The notes beneath the pieces were generated by a model that saw nothing but the letters and a program-made list of their open reading frames with translations, was not told the DNA's origin and did no database searches. A stretch of 59,373 bases of DNA from an uncultured Clostridia bacterium. Its GTDB lineage: Bacteria; Bacillota; Clostridia; UMGS1883. Below are positions 47,581 to 54,729 of the stretch, piece by piece (the stretch's first letter is position 1; each line of letters opens with the position of its first letter). The translations under genes and the position numbers were made by a program. Location of the stretch: NCBI GenBank assembly GCA_947589005.1, contig CANPZO010000014.1, forward strand, positions 1 to 59,373. Reading direction: 5' to 3'.

Positions 47581-47636
47581 CTGTACTATAACACTTAGTA
47601 CAGCTTGAGTATAGCATACTGGTGATGATTTGTCAA
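47581..47636 (-). promoter_or_regulatory. Promoter and operator of the GntR/ABC operon
   Basis: TTGACA (47636-47631), 17 bp, TATACT (47613-47608). Just downstream CTGTACTA and TAGTACAG (47603-47581) form a perfect 8-bp inverted repeat with a 7-bp centre, placed over the transcription start. Confidence 0.85.
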
Positions 47637-47676
47637 TAGTATTTTTAAAAATTTTTTTGAAAATCAGAAAAATCAC

Positions 47677-47705
47677 TTGACAAGGTTTAAAAATTGTAGT
47701 ATTAT
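47677..47705 (+). promoter_or_regulatory. Promoter of a small RNA candidate
   Basis: TTGACA (47677-47682), 17 bp, TATTAT (47700-47705), on the plus strand with no ORF behind it. Confidence 0.7.
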
Positions 47706-47711
47706 ATATAT

Positions 47712-47784
47712 GCGATGTTCGGTAAGTAAAAACTCTTACCGTTACATAAAAAAGCAATCGTCCTCATGCGACGGTTGCTTTTTT
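47712..47784 (+). ncRNA. Candidate small RNA, about 75 nt
   Basis: Between the promoter and a terminator only about 75 nt are transcribed. Hairpin 1 is CGGTAAG / CTTACCG (47720-47741). Hairpin 2 is GCAATCGTC / GACGGTTGC (47754-47778, one G-U pair) followed by TTTTTT. No start codon with a ribosome-binding site lies inside. Function unknown; a trans-acting regulator is possible. Confidence 0.5.
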
Positions 47785-47792
47785 ATGTCCTG

Positions 47793-48108
47793 GGGGTGAA
47801 AAAAAGTCGCGTAGACCGTTCAAGGGCTGAAAGTCTTTATTTAAGGCAAATGTGAGTGCTATATAATTGTTCAGCAAAAACAAAATAATAAATTATTAAT
47901 GTAGAAAATTCGCCCTTACGAGCGAATTTTCTCATTTTTAAGCCCTTGAACTACGAACGAAAATCACCCTCGGCGTACCTGTGTACGCCGTCGGGAGGGC
48001 TTGCTCGGCGGCAGGGGCCGCCTGCGCGAGCTGATTTTCGTCCGTTCTACGCGATTTTTTTGACAGCCCCGGTGCTTCCAAATTACATGGCGAGTTCTTT
48101 TACAGCCA
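47793..48108. repeat. Dispersed hairpin-rich repeat, copy 4 (316 bp)
   Basis: Close to copies 1 and 2: GTTCAAGGGCTGAAAG (about 47819) and AGCCCTTGAACTACG (about 47940) enclose GAAAATTCGC / GCGAATTTTC. ACGAACGAAAATCA pairs with TGATTTTCGTCCGT. The right end is TTCTTTTACAGCCAC. It abuts the 3' end of topA. Confidence 0.75.
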
Positions 48109-48119
48109 CTTTTCTATAT

Positions 48120-50228
48120 TCAATCCTTATTAACGTCTTTCTCCTTCTTGTTGCTGGGGCAGTCCTTGTTTGAACAGGTCGTCACGCTGCGGCGCTTGAC
48201 GTATTTTCGGGTCATGATAGAGCCGCAGATGGGGCAGGGTGTCTTGGCGGGTTCGTCCCAAAGGTAGAAGTCGCACTTGGGGGCGTTCTCACAGGCGTAA
48301 TATTTTTTCCCTTTCTGGCTCTTTTTGGCCACAATTCTGCCTCCGCACTTGGGGCATTTTACGCCCGTGTCCTGGAGCAGGGGCTTGGCGTTGCGACATT
48401 CGGGAAAGCCAGGGCAGGCGAGGAACTTACCGTAGCGGCCCATCTTTATCACCATGTGCCGGCCGCATTTTTCGCAAATCTCGTCAGTTTCCTCGTCCTT
48501 GATTTTCACTTTTTCGATGGTGGACTTGGCGGTTTCGAGGGTCTTTTCAAAGGGCCCGTAAAAGTCGGAGACGACCTTTACCCAGTCCACGTCGCCCTCC
48601 TCTATCTCGTCCAGTTGCTTTTCCATGTTGGCGGTAAAGTCCACATCAACAAGGTCCTTGAAGTTTTCCGCCATCAAATCGGTGACTATAAAGCCCAGCT
48701 CCGTGGGCTTGAGGAGCTTTTTGTCACGGGTCACGTAGTCGCGGCCTACTATAGTGCTGATGGTCTGGGCGTAGGTGCTGGGGCGGCCTATGCCGTTCTC
48801 TTTCATCGCCTTGGCCAGGCTGCCCTCGGTGTACCGGGCGGGGGGCTCGGTGAAGTGCTGGTCCGGAGTGACGGTCTCGGCCTTGAGGCGGACGCCGTTT
48901 TCCAGAGAAATGAGTTTGCGGCTCTTTTTTACCTCGTTTTCCTCGTCCTCGCCGTCGTCGCCGTAAACGGCGGTGTAGCCGGGGAAGCTGACGGCGGTGG
49001 CGGCGGCTTTGAAATTCACGCCGTTGGCGGTGATGTCGGCGTTCATGGTATTGTATTCGGCGTCGGCCATCTGGCTGGCGATAAAACGTTCCCAGATGAG
49101 CTTGTAAAGCCGGTACTGGTCGTTGGTGAGCTTGCCCTTGAGACTTTCCGGCTCTATGTCCACCACGCTGGGACGAATGGCCTCGTGGGCGTCCTGCGAG
49201 TTTTTGCCCGAGCGGTAGAAGTTCGGCTTATCCGGCACAAATTCGCCGCCGAACTTTTTGCCGATGAGCTCTCGGGCCTCGGCCTGAGCCTCCGGCGCGA
49301 CGCGCAATGAGTCGGTACGCATATAGGTTATAAGACCAAGCGTTCCCCTGCCGGGCACATCCACGCCCTCATAAAGGGCCTGGGCGGTGGACATGGTGCG
49401 GCGGGACTGGAAGCCCAGCTTCCGGCTGGCGTCCTGTATAAGGGTGCTGGTGTCGAAGGGGGGCGCGGGGTGACGGTTCTTTTTGCCGTAAACGGCCTTC
49501 TCAACAATGTAGTCCGCGCCGTCGATTTTTGCGAGAACGGCGTCGGTCTCCTCCTTGCTCCCCAGCTCCTTTTTCTTCCCGTTTATTCCGTAATAGCGGG
49601 CCTCAAAGGGGTTTTTGCCCTTTTCGTCGGCCAGCTTTACCACTATCGTCCAGTACTCCTTTGGCTTAAAGGCCATAATTTCACGCTCGCGGTCCACCAC
49701 CATTTTTGTGGTCACGGACTGGACGCGGCCGGCGCTGAGACCCTTGCGGACCTTTTCCCACAGCAGAGGGCTTATCTTGTAACCCACAATTCTGTCCAGC
49801 ACCCGTCGGGCCTGTTGGGCGTCCACCAAATTTTTGTCGATGGTTCGGGCGGACTTAAGAGAGGACGTCACCGCGTTTTTTGTTATCGCGTTGAAGGTCA
49901 GGCGGCACGGCTCCTTCGAAGCGTCTATGCCGAGAATGTTGGCGATGTGCCAGCTTATGGCCTCGCCCTCGCGGTCGGGGTCGGTGGCCAGATAGACCTT
50001 GTCCGCGGTCTTGGCGGCCTTTTTCAGCTTGGTAATAAGTTCGCCCTTGCCGCGTATGGTAATGTATTCGGGAGCGAAGTCATGCTCGATGTCCACGCCC
50101 AGCTTGCTCTTGGGCAAATCGCGCAGATGTCCCACCGAGGCCATGACGGTGTAATTTTTACCCAGATATTTATTTATGGTCTTCGCCTTTGACGGCGACT
50201 CCACTATCACAAGATATTTGGAAGCCAT
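48120..50228 (-). CDS. topA: DNA topoisomerase I
   Basis: Type IA topoisomerase (702 aa) relaxing negative supercoils. The Toprim domain (KYLVIVESPSKAKTI; YLATDPDREGEAISWH) is followed by the cleavage domain with the active Tyr in GLITYMRTDS and the DNA-gate motif ENGIGRPSTYA. The C-terminus carries three C4 zinc ribbons (CEKCGRHMV..C..C; CPKCGGRIV; CPICGSIM) and a Lys-rich tail. AAGGAGGGG precedes the ATG. Confidence 0.97.
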   Translation of the reverse strand: MASKYLVIVESPSKAKTINKYLGKNYTVMASVGHLRDLPKSKLGVDIEHDFAPEYITIRGKGELITKLKKAAKTADKVYLATDPDREGEAISWHIANILGIDASKEPCRLTFNAITKNAVTSSLKSARTIDKNLVDAQQARRVLDRIVGYKISPLLWEKVRKGLSAGRVQSVTTKMVVDREREIMAFKPKEYWTIVVKLADEKGKNPFEARYYGINGKKKELGSKEETDAVLAKIDGADYIVEKAVYGKKNRHPAPPFDTSTLIQDASRKLGFQSRRTMSTAQALYEGVDVPGRGTLGLITYMRTDSLRVAPEAQAEARELIGKKFGGEFVPDKPNFYRSGKNSQDAHEAIRPSVVDIEPESLKGKLTNDQYRLYKLIWERFIASQMADAEYNTMNADITANGVNFKAAATAVSFPGYTAVYGDDGEDEENEVKKSRKLISLENGVRLKAETVTPDQHFTEPPARYTEGSLAKAMKENGIGRPSTYAQTISTIVGRDYVTRDKKLLKPTELGFIVTDLMAENFKDLVDVDFTANMEKQLDEIEEGDVDWVKVVSDFYGPFEKTLETAKSTIEKVKIKDEETDEICEKCGRHMVIKMGRYGKFLACPGFPECRNAKPLLQDTGVKCPKCGGRIVAKKSQKGKKYYACENAPKCDFYLWDEPAKTPCPICGSIMTRKYVKRRSVTTCSNKDCPSNKKEKDVNKD

Positions 50229-50365
50229 TTGGCTTACCCCTCCTTAGATTTGAAATGTGACGGGGCCATCCCCGAAGATTTCTCTTGTGTATTTTACGCT
50301 AAAAATTTTGATTTGTAAAGAGAAAAAGCAAAAATATTTTATTTTTTTATTTGAATATTTCATAT

Positions 50366-50404
50366 AACAAAAATAGAACGAGCCAATAAACGAATACTCG
50401 TTCT
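50366..50404 (-). terminator. Terminator of the TrmH-family gene
   Basis: AGAACGAG and CTCGTTCT form an 8-bp stem on the minus strand followed by ATTTTTG; the stem begins at the stop codon. The 175 bp from here to topA hold nothing else that I can identify. Confidence 0.7.
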
Positions 50405-51176
50405 AACTGTCCTGCCTTATCTTTTCATACATCATTATCGCGGAGGCAATTCCCACATTAAGACTTTCCGCGCCGGGGGCGATGGGTATTTTGACGGCAA
50501 TATCCGCGTGAGCTAATGTTTTTTCGGTAACACCGTTGCCCTCGTTGCCGGCGACTATGGCTACCCTGCCCGAGAGGTCGGCCCCGAACAGCTCGACAGC
50601 TTCGTCGGTCAGGGCTCCCACGGCGATTTTGAAGCCCATATCCCTGAGCTTCTCCATGATTTCCTCGGTCTCGCGGCCTCTTATCACCGGCACGGCGGCG
50701 ATGCTGGCCACGGTGGAGCGGACGGTTTTGGGGTTGAACAAATCGCAGCAGCCCTTTGTAAGTATGACACCCGCGGCGCCGGCACAGTGGGCGGTGCGGA
50801 CGATGGTGCCGAGGTTGCCCGGGTCCTGAACATTCTCGCAGACCATTACCATGGAATTTTCGGTCATTTTCAAATCACTGAAATTATACACGGGTATGGG
50901 GAAGAGGGCTATAACCCCCTGCGGGGTGCTGGTGTCGCTAAGCTCGGAAAACAGCCTTTTGGCAAAGCATACGGTTTCGCAGTCCCTCAATTCCTCCGGC
51001 GGCTCGACGCCCTCGGCCAGCGCCGCCAGCCGCGGACGGAGACCGCTGCGCGCCGCGTCGCGGACGCCCCTAAGTCCCTCCACGACAAAAAGGCCCTCCG
51101 CCTCGCGCTGCTTCTTGTCCTTGAGGGCCTTTATACGCTTGTAAAGCTTGTTTTCACGGGATGTTATTGTGTACAT
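50403..51176 (-). CDS. TrmH/SpoU-family RNA 2'-O-methyltransferase (257 aa)
   Basis: A knotted (SPOUT) methyltransferase using SAM. The motifs are NVQDPGNLGTIVRTAHCAG, VAGNEGNGV and IPIAPGAESLNVGIASAI. An N-terminal substrate-binding domain (KRIKALKDKKQREAEGLFVVEG) is typical of RlmB-like 23S rRNA enzymes. The exact target nucleotide is not predictable. The ATG at 51176 is preferred to a GTG three codons earlier that touches the upstream toxin stop. Confidence 0.92.
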   Translation of the reverse strand: MYTITSRENKLYKRIKALKDKKQREAEGLFVVEGLRGVRDAARSGLRPRLAALAEGVEPPEELRDCETVCFAKRLFSELSDTSTPQGVIALFPIPVYNFSDLKMTENSMVMVCENVQDPGNLGTIVRTAHCAGAAGVILTKGCCDLFNPKTVRSTVASIAAVPVIRGRETEEIMEKLRDMGFKIAVGALTDEAVELFGADLSGRVAIVAGNEGNGVTEKTLAHADIAVKIPIAPGAESLNVGIASAIMMYEKIRQDS

Positions 51177-51189
51177 GGGCGTCACTTTC

Positions 51190-51441
51190 TCACAGATGTT
51201 TATAAACCTGTCCGCGATTATCTGCGTTAATTATATCTATAATTAATTTGTCATCATATTTGTCAAAAATTATTCTGTAATCATTAACTCTCAGACGGTA
51301 TTTGATGGAATAACCTTTTAGCTTCACTATGTCGCCGGTATACGGCAAATTTTTTATGGCGTCATATATTTTTTGCTGCTGGGGCTTGGGCTGCTTACGG
51401 ATAAATTTTTCGGCGGATTTCTGGACTATAATTTTATACAT
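51190..51441 (-). CDS. RelE/ParE-family toxin (83 aa)
   Basis: MYKIIVQKSAEKFIRKQPK, IKNLPYTGDIVKLKGYSIKYRLRVNDYRIIF and a hydrophobic end are typical of RelE-type mRNA interferases. The antitoxin stop and the toxin ATG overlap by 8 bp, so the ATG at 51441 is the natural start. It would cut ribosome-bound mRNA when free. It is a second toxin-antitoxin module within 8 kb of the first. Confidence 0.9.
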   Translation of the reverse strand: MYKIIVQKSAEKFIRKQPKPQQQKIYDAIKNLPYTGDIVKLKGYSIKYRLRVNDYRIIFDKYDDKLIIDIINADNRGQVYKHL

Positions 51442-51652
51442 CGAGTCCCAAATCCTTAGCCAGATTTTCAAGGGTCACAAAAGTGCCGTCGTTGACCTCG
51501 TCAGCCTCTTTTATCATTTTCAGGTCAAGCTCGTCAGGCTCCGTCTCCTCGGCGATGAGGCCCCTTACGCCCTCAAGCATCTTAACGACGTATGTGAGCT
51601 TATAATCGGGAATTTGATTTATTATATTTATGGCGGTTTCTCTGTCGGACAT
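51434..51652 (-). CDS. Antitoxin of the RelE-type pair (72 aa)
   Basis: MSDRETAINIINQIPDYKLTY then a helical stretch (VVKMLEGVRGLIAEE), an acidic centre (EPDELDLKMIKEADE) and a C-terminal NLAKDLGLDV. The layout fits short clostridial antitoxins that precede RelE toxins. GAGGTGA precedes the ATG. The antitoxin assignment rests on context as much as on sequence. Confidence 0.8.
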   Translation of the reverse strand: MSDRETAINIINQIPDYKLTYVVKMLEGVRGLIAEETEPDELDLKMIKEADEVNDGTFVTLENLAKDLGLDV

Positions 51653-51724
51653 ATTATCACCTCATATTTATCCTGCCGCTTTATTCATCCTTATCATATC
51701 ACAATCCAATTCTTTTGTCAAGCG

Positions 51725-51749
51725 GCAAAAAGGCCCGCTTACGCGGACC
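51725..51749 (-). terminator. Terminator of the stalk-domain protein gene
   Basis: On the minus strand GGTCCGC and GCGGGCC pair around a GTAA loop, followed by TTTTTG. A further inverted repeat, TTAAGCAC / GTGCTTAA, lies between it and the gene. Confidence 0.7.
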
Positions 51750-51806
51750 CGATTGTCGTTGAGAGTCTTAAGCACGGTGTTCGACTCCCCTGTGCTTAAA
51801 GCGAAA

Positions 51807-53111
51807 TTATTCGGAGATGGTAAGACCGCCGATAAGGTTGATGAATTCCCGACGTTCATCTTCGGTGAGAGGACCGGAATAGAGATGATAGCATTCATAG
51901 CCGTTCTGTACAAGAGCGTCCATACATCCGTCCCCGTCAATGTACCACTTTATTTCCTGACCGAGAAATTTTCCGCGTATAATGTACAACATATTTTTTT
52001 CCAGCGCGGCGATGTTGGTTGAGGGATAGAAGCCCTCGTATATGCCGACATAGCAGTAATACTTGTTATTGCAGGGAATGAGCTTATATATATCCGCAGT
52101 GGCAAAGTCCGCGCCGTACTCCACGATAGTTTCATAATTTTCCGGCACGTCAAGGCTTATTCCCATAAAGTTATCGTTGCTTTTTAGCGGTTCGCCGGGA
52201 GCTAACGACAGGACGATATCCTCGGTCAGCTTCGCGTAGCCGGGGTGGGCGAGAGCACTTTGGTTAAGCCCTATGCTTATATAATACAGCCGCTCATCGG
52301 GGGTGCGGACAATGAGCGCCCTTTGAATGGACGCGTCCTCTTTTTCCGCTTTTGTAATCTCAAGGTCCAGAAGGTCGAGGCCGTTTACACTGAATTCCGC
52401 GGCCCCCTCGGCGGCTTGCAAGCCTAAATTTTCCGCGTCGGCGCGCAGGTCGCCCGTTGACAAGGCAATGATATTTTGGGAGTAAACATCGACCGCCCTG
52501 TGGGAATTACTGAAACTAAGGTGCGTAAACCTTTTGTCGCTTTCCTCAGCGGCCATAATGCTGTTGCCGTAATTGTCGGCGTACTTTGTCCCTTTGGGCA
52601 TTTTCATGCGGATACGGCCTCCGATGAGAGAAAAATCCTCTTCAATGGGGATGCCGTAAAGCGTAGGCTCGTTGTAATTTGAAAGGTTGTCCTTTATGAA
52701 CATCAGCGGAACATAGGTGATACTGTCCACGACCTCGCACCTTACGGGGATACTTTCGGTTCCCGCGTCAATTAAGTTCAGAATATCCGTCACATTTGTA
52801 AAGCTGTCCTTTTCAACATCGACTGTCCACTCCGTTTCGCCAAAGTCGTTTACCAGGTCAATGGTCCTTGTCTCTCCGTTCCATCGGACGTCGTAGTTAA
52901 GGGCCTCGGCTATTTTGCGAAGCTCTATGAGAGTGTCTCCGTCGGAGGTGTAAATCACTCGGACGTCTTCTATCGTCACATTCGGAGTCAGTCTCGTTCC
53001 GTGAATGCTGCCGAGATTTACGGACATCGTCACCGTCTCATCGGCGGCCGCTGCCGACAGCGCCGCGGCCACAAGACAGGCCGTCACAAGCGAAAACAAA
53101 ATTTTTTTCAT
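51807..53111 (-). CDS. Secreted protein with copper-amine-oxidase-N-type domain (434 aa)
   Basis: Signal peptide (1-23, cut near SAAAADE). Residues about 28-150 form a stalk domain (VIYTSDGDTLIELRKIAEALNYDV; ITYVPLMFIKD). The remaining 280 residues, with RMKMPKGTKYADNY and MGISLDVPENYETI, contain two similar halves that look like repeated beta domains. I do not recognise that part. It is the third stalk-domain protein in this window. Cell-wall or extracellular location is likely. Confidence 0.75.
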   Translation of the reverse strand: MKKILFSLVTACLVAAALSAAAADETVTMSVNLGSIHGTRLTPNVTIEDVRVIYTSDGDTLIELRKIAEALNYDVRWNGETRTIDLVNDFGETEWTVDVEKDSFTNVTDILNLIDAGTESIPVRCEVVDSITYVPLMFIKDNLSNYNEPTLYGIPIEEDFSLIGGRIRMKMPKGTKYADNYGNSIMAAEESDKRFTHLSFSNSHRAVDVYSQNIIALSTGDLRADAENLGLQAAEGAAEFSVNGLDLLDLEITKAEKEDASIQRALIVRTPDERLYYISIGLNQSALAHPGYAKLTEDIVLSLAPGEPLKSNDNFMGISLDVPENYETIVEYGADFATADIYKLIPCNNKYYCYVGIYEGFYPSTNIAALEKNMLYIIRGKFLGQEIKWYIDGDGCMDALVQNGYECYHLYSGPLTEDERREFINLIGGLTISE

Positions 53112-53183
53112 GGTTGATCCCCTTTTACTTCATTCTTTTTACATTGATACATTGGTATTCTATCATAAATTTGCAAAAATTTA

Positions 53184-53192
53184 TGGTATAAT
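53184..53192 (+). promoter_or_regulatory. Extended -10 promoter with flanking inverted repeat
   Basis: TGGTATAAT (extended -10, hexamer at 53187-53192) is preceded by CATAAATTT-GCAA-AAATTTATG, a 9-bp inverted repeat that covers the -35 region and could be an operator. No consensus -35 is visible. Confidence 0.5.
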
Positions 53193-53198
53193 TGCGCA

Positions 53199-53355
53199 TC
53201 GCCGTTTCCGAGCCTTGGGCGAGGAAAATTTCGGCGGCGCATAAAATCAAAAGTATAATAAAGCTTTAGCTTTATTATACCCAGACTACTGACAAAGTCG
53301 CCATCGAGAGATGGCGACTTTGTCAGTAGTCTGAACCGCGTGAGCGGTTCTTTTT
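53199..53355 (+). ncRNA. Candidate structured RNA with four hairpins, about 155 nt
   Basis: P1: CGCCGTTTCC with GGAAA and CGGCG (53200-53236). P2: GTATAATAAAGCT / AGCTTTATTATAC, 13 bp, 2-nt loop (53253-53280). P3: a perfect 24-bp stem with a GAGA tetraloop (53282-53333). P4: AACCGC-GTGA-GCGGTT followed by CTTTTTG (53334-53355), a terminator on the plus strand. The flanking genes are both on the minus strand, so an independent plus-strand transcript is needed to explain the U-run. Family unknown. Confidence 0.5.
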
Positions 53356-53380
53356 GCGTTTTAATTACGGGTTGGCCTTT

Positions 53381-53734
53381 TTACAGGTTGGCCTTGGCGG
53401 TCTCCACCAGATTGGTGAAGGCGGCGGGATCGTTGATGGCAATCTCGGAGAGCATCTTGCGGTTTATGTCGATGTTAGCCTTCTTAAGACCGTTCATGAA
53501 ACGGGAATAATTGATGTCGTTCATCTTGCAGGCCGCGCTGATGCGGGTTATCCACATACTGCGGAAATCTCTCTTCTTCTGCTTCCTTCCGATATAGGAA
53601 TAGGTAAGAGATTTCATAACAGCCTGATTGGCAACTCTGTAAAGCTTGCTCTTGGCGCCGCGATAGCCCTTGGCCAGCTTCAAAATCTTCTTGTGATGTT
53701 TTCTGGTGTTAAGCGCACCTTTTACTCGAGCCAT
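53381..53734 (-). CDS. rplT: 50S ribosomal protein L20
   Basis: [20 protein letters not shown] and [20 protein letters not shown] are the conserved start; [20 protein letters not shown] lies in the globular half. The 117-aa length is usual. It is the last gene of infC-rpmI-rplT and in Firmicutes often represses this operon by binding its leader. Confidence 0.98.
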   Translation of the reverse strand: MARVKGALNTRKHHKKILKLAKGYRGAKSKLYRVANQAVMKSLTYSYIGRKQKKRDFRSMWITRISAACKMNDINYSRFMNGLKKANIDINRKMLSEIAINDPAAFTNLVETAKANL

Positions 53735-53752
53735 TACTAATACCTCCTTTAA

Positions 53753-53950
53753 TTATTTGTAGGGAATAAGCTTCTTGATTACCTTTGCGTTGGGGGCGGA
53801 AGCGTAGGTACCCTTCCTAAGCCTTCTCTTACGCTTGGTATCCTTCTTGTTGAGGATATGGCTCTTAAAAGCTCTGTTTCTCTTTACCTTGCCGGTCTTT
53901 GTAAGACGGAAACGCTTTGCGGCGGCTCTGTGTGTCTTAATTTTGGGCAT
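53753..53950 (-). CDS. rpmI: 50S ribosomal protein L35
   Basis: 65 aa, [20 protein letters not shown] start, strongly basic, with [15 protein letters not shown] in the middle. GAGAGGAG precedes the ATG. It sits in the universal infC-rpmI-rplT order. Confidence 0.98.
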   Translation of the reverse strand: MPKIKTHRAAAKRFRLTKTGKVKRNRAFKSHILNKKDTKRKRRLRKGTYASAPNAKVIKKLIPYK

Positions 53951-54024
53951 AATATCACTCCTCTCAAAAATTTCCTATGGTAACCGGTTTAAGTCAACGC
54001 TCTCAGAGCGAAATACTTACATAA

Positions 54025-54531
54025 TCATTTGGGCGAAATTACCATCGCCATGTTCCTGCCCTCGAGCTTGGGTTTTTTCTCGACGCCGCCCGCGTCGCCG
54101 ACGCCTTCGAGAAACCGCTCCAACAGCTCCTCGCCCAGCTTGGCGTGCTGCACCTGACGGCCGCGAAACTTGACAATGACCTTGACCTTGTCTCCGCCGT
54201 TCAAAAACTTGACTGCCGCTCTTAGCTTGGTCTCAAAATCGTGTGTATCAATAGAAGGTGATAATTGAATTTCCTTGATGCTTACCACCTTTTGATTTTT
54301 ACGATTTTCCTTTTCGCGCTTGGCCATTTCAAAACGGTACTTGCCGTAATCCATGATCTTGCACACAGGTGGGTTAGCCTGGGGAGATATCTTCACCAGG
54401 TCAAGATTTCGCTTGTTGGCGGCCTCCTGAGCCTCGGCGGCGCTCATTATACCCAATTGGGTGCCGTCGCCGTCTATGACGCGGACTTCCTTGTCCCGTA
54501 TCTCCTCATTGATCATCAATTCCTTGCTAAT
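54025..54531 (-). CDS. infC: Translation initiation factor IF-3 with ATT start codon
   Basis: 168 aa. N-domain INEEIRDKEVRVIDGDGTQLG, linker YGKYRFEMAKREKENRKNQK, and C-domain with DFETKLRAAVKFLNGGDKVKV, plus GRNMAMVISPK at the end. The start is ATT at 54531, placed 6 nt after GGAGGTG and reading Ile-Ser-Lys-Glu-Leu-Met-Ile-Asn-Glu, as in Bacillus. Rare AUU-type starts let IF-3 limit its own translation. The in-frame codons upstream overlap the ribosome-binding site, so they cannot be used. Confidence 0.95.
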   Translation of the reverse strand: MSKELMINEEIRDKEVRVIDGDGTQLGIMSAAEAQEAANKRNLDLVKISPQANPPVCKIMDYGKYRFEMAKREKENRKNQKVVSIKEIQLSPSIDTHDFETKLRAAVKFLNGGDKVKVIVKFRGRQVQHAKLGEELLERFLEGVGDAGGVEKKPKLEGRNMAMVISPK

Positions 54532-54547
54532 GAAAAACACCTCCAAA

Positions 54548-54667
54548 TAAAATCAAATGCGGCAGGGCCTGAGCCTTGCCGCATAATAAGCACATTAAAA
54601 ATCTGCTGTATTGACCCGAACGCGACCGTATCGGTCGGGTGAGAGCGGCGGCTCTGCTTCATTGTCT
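54548..54667 (-). promoter_or_regulatory. Leader of infC-rpmI-rplT (L20 leader type)
   Basis: The minus-strand leader contains AGAGCCGCCGCTCTCACC, similar to the L20-binding element, the hairpin CGACCGATACGGTCG, and a terminal hairpin ATGCGGCAAGG / CCCTGCCGCAT followed by TTTGATTTTATTT, a probable attenuator. Assignment as an L20 leader is by position and these features. Confidence 0.7.
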
Positions 54668-54672
54668 ATGAC

Positions 54673-54701
54673 ATTATAGCACAGTCGGCCGCCATTGTCA
54701 A
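54673..54701 (-). promoter_or_regulatory. Promoter of infC-rpmI-rplT
   Basis: TTGACA (54701-54696), 17 bp, TATAAT (54678-54673) with TGC just upstream of the -10. Confidence 0.9.
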
Positions 54702-54729
54702 GAGTTTTTTTGTTATTTTTTGAATAATT

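Noticed and set aside
51720-51805. GTTCGACTCCC resembling a tRNA T-loop
   Set aside because: No acceptor, D or anticodon arms can be fitted; the sequence is explained by an inverted repeat and terminator after the stalk-protein gene.
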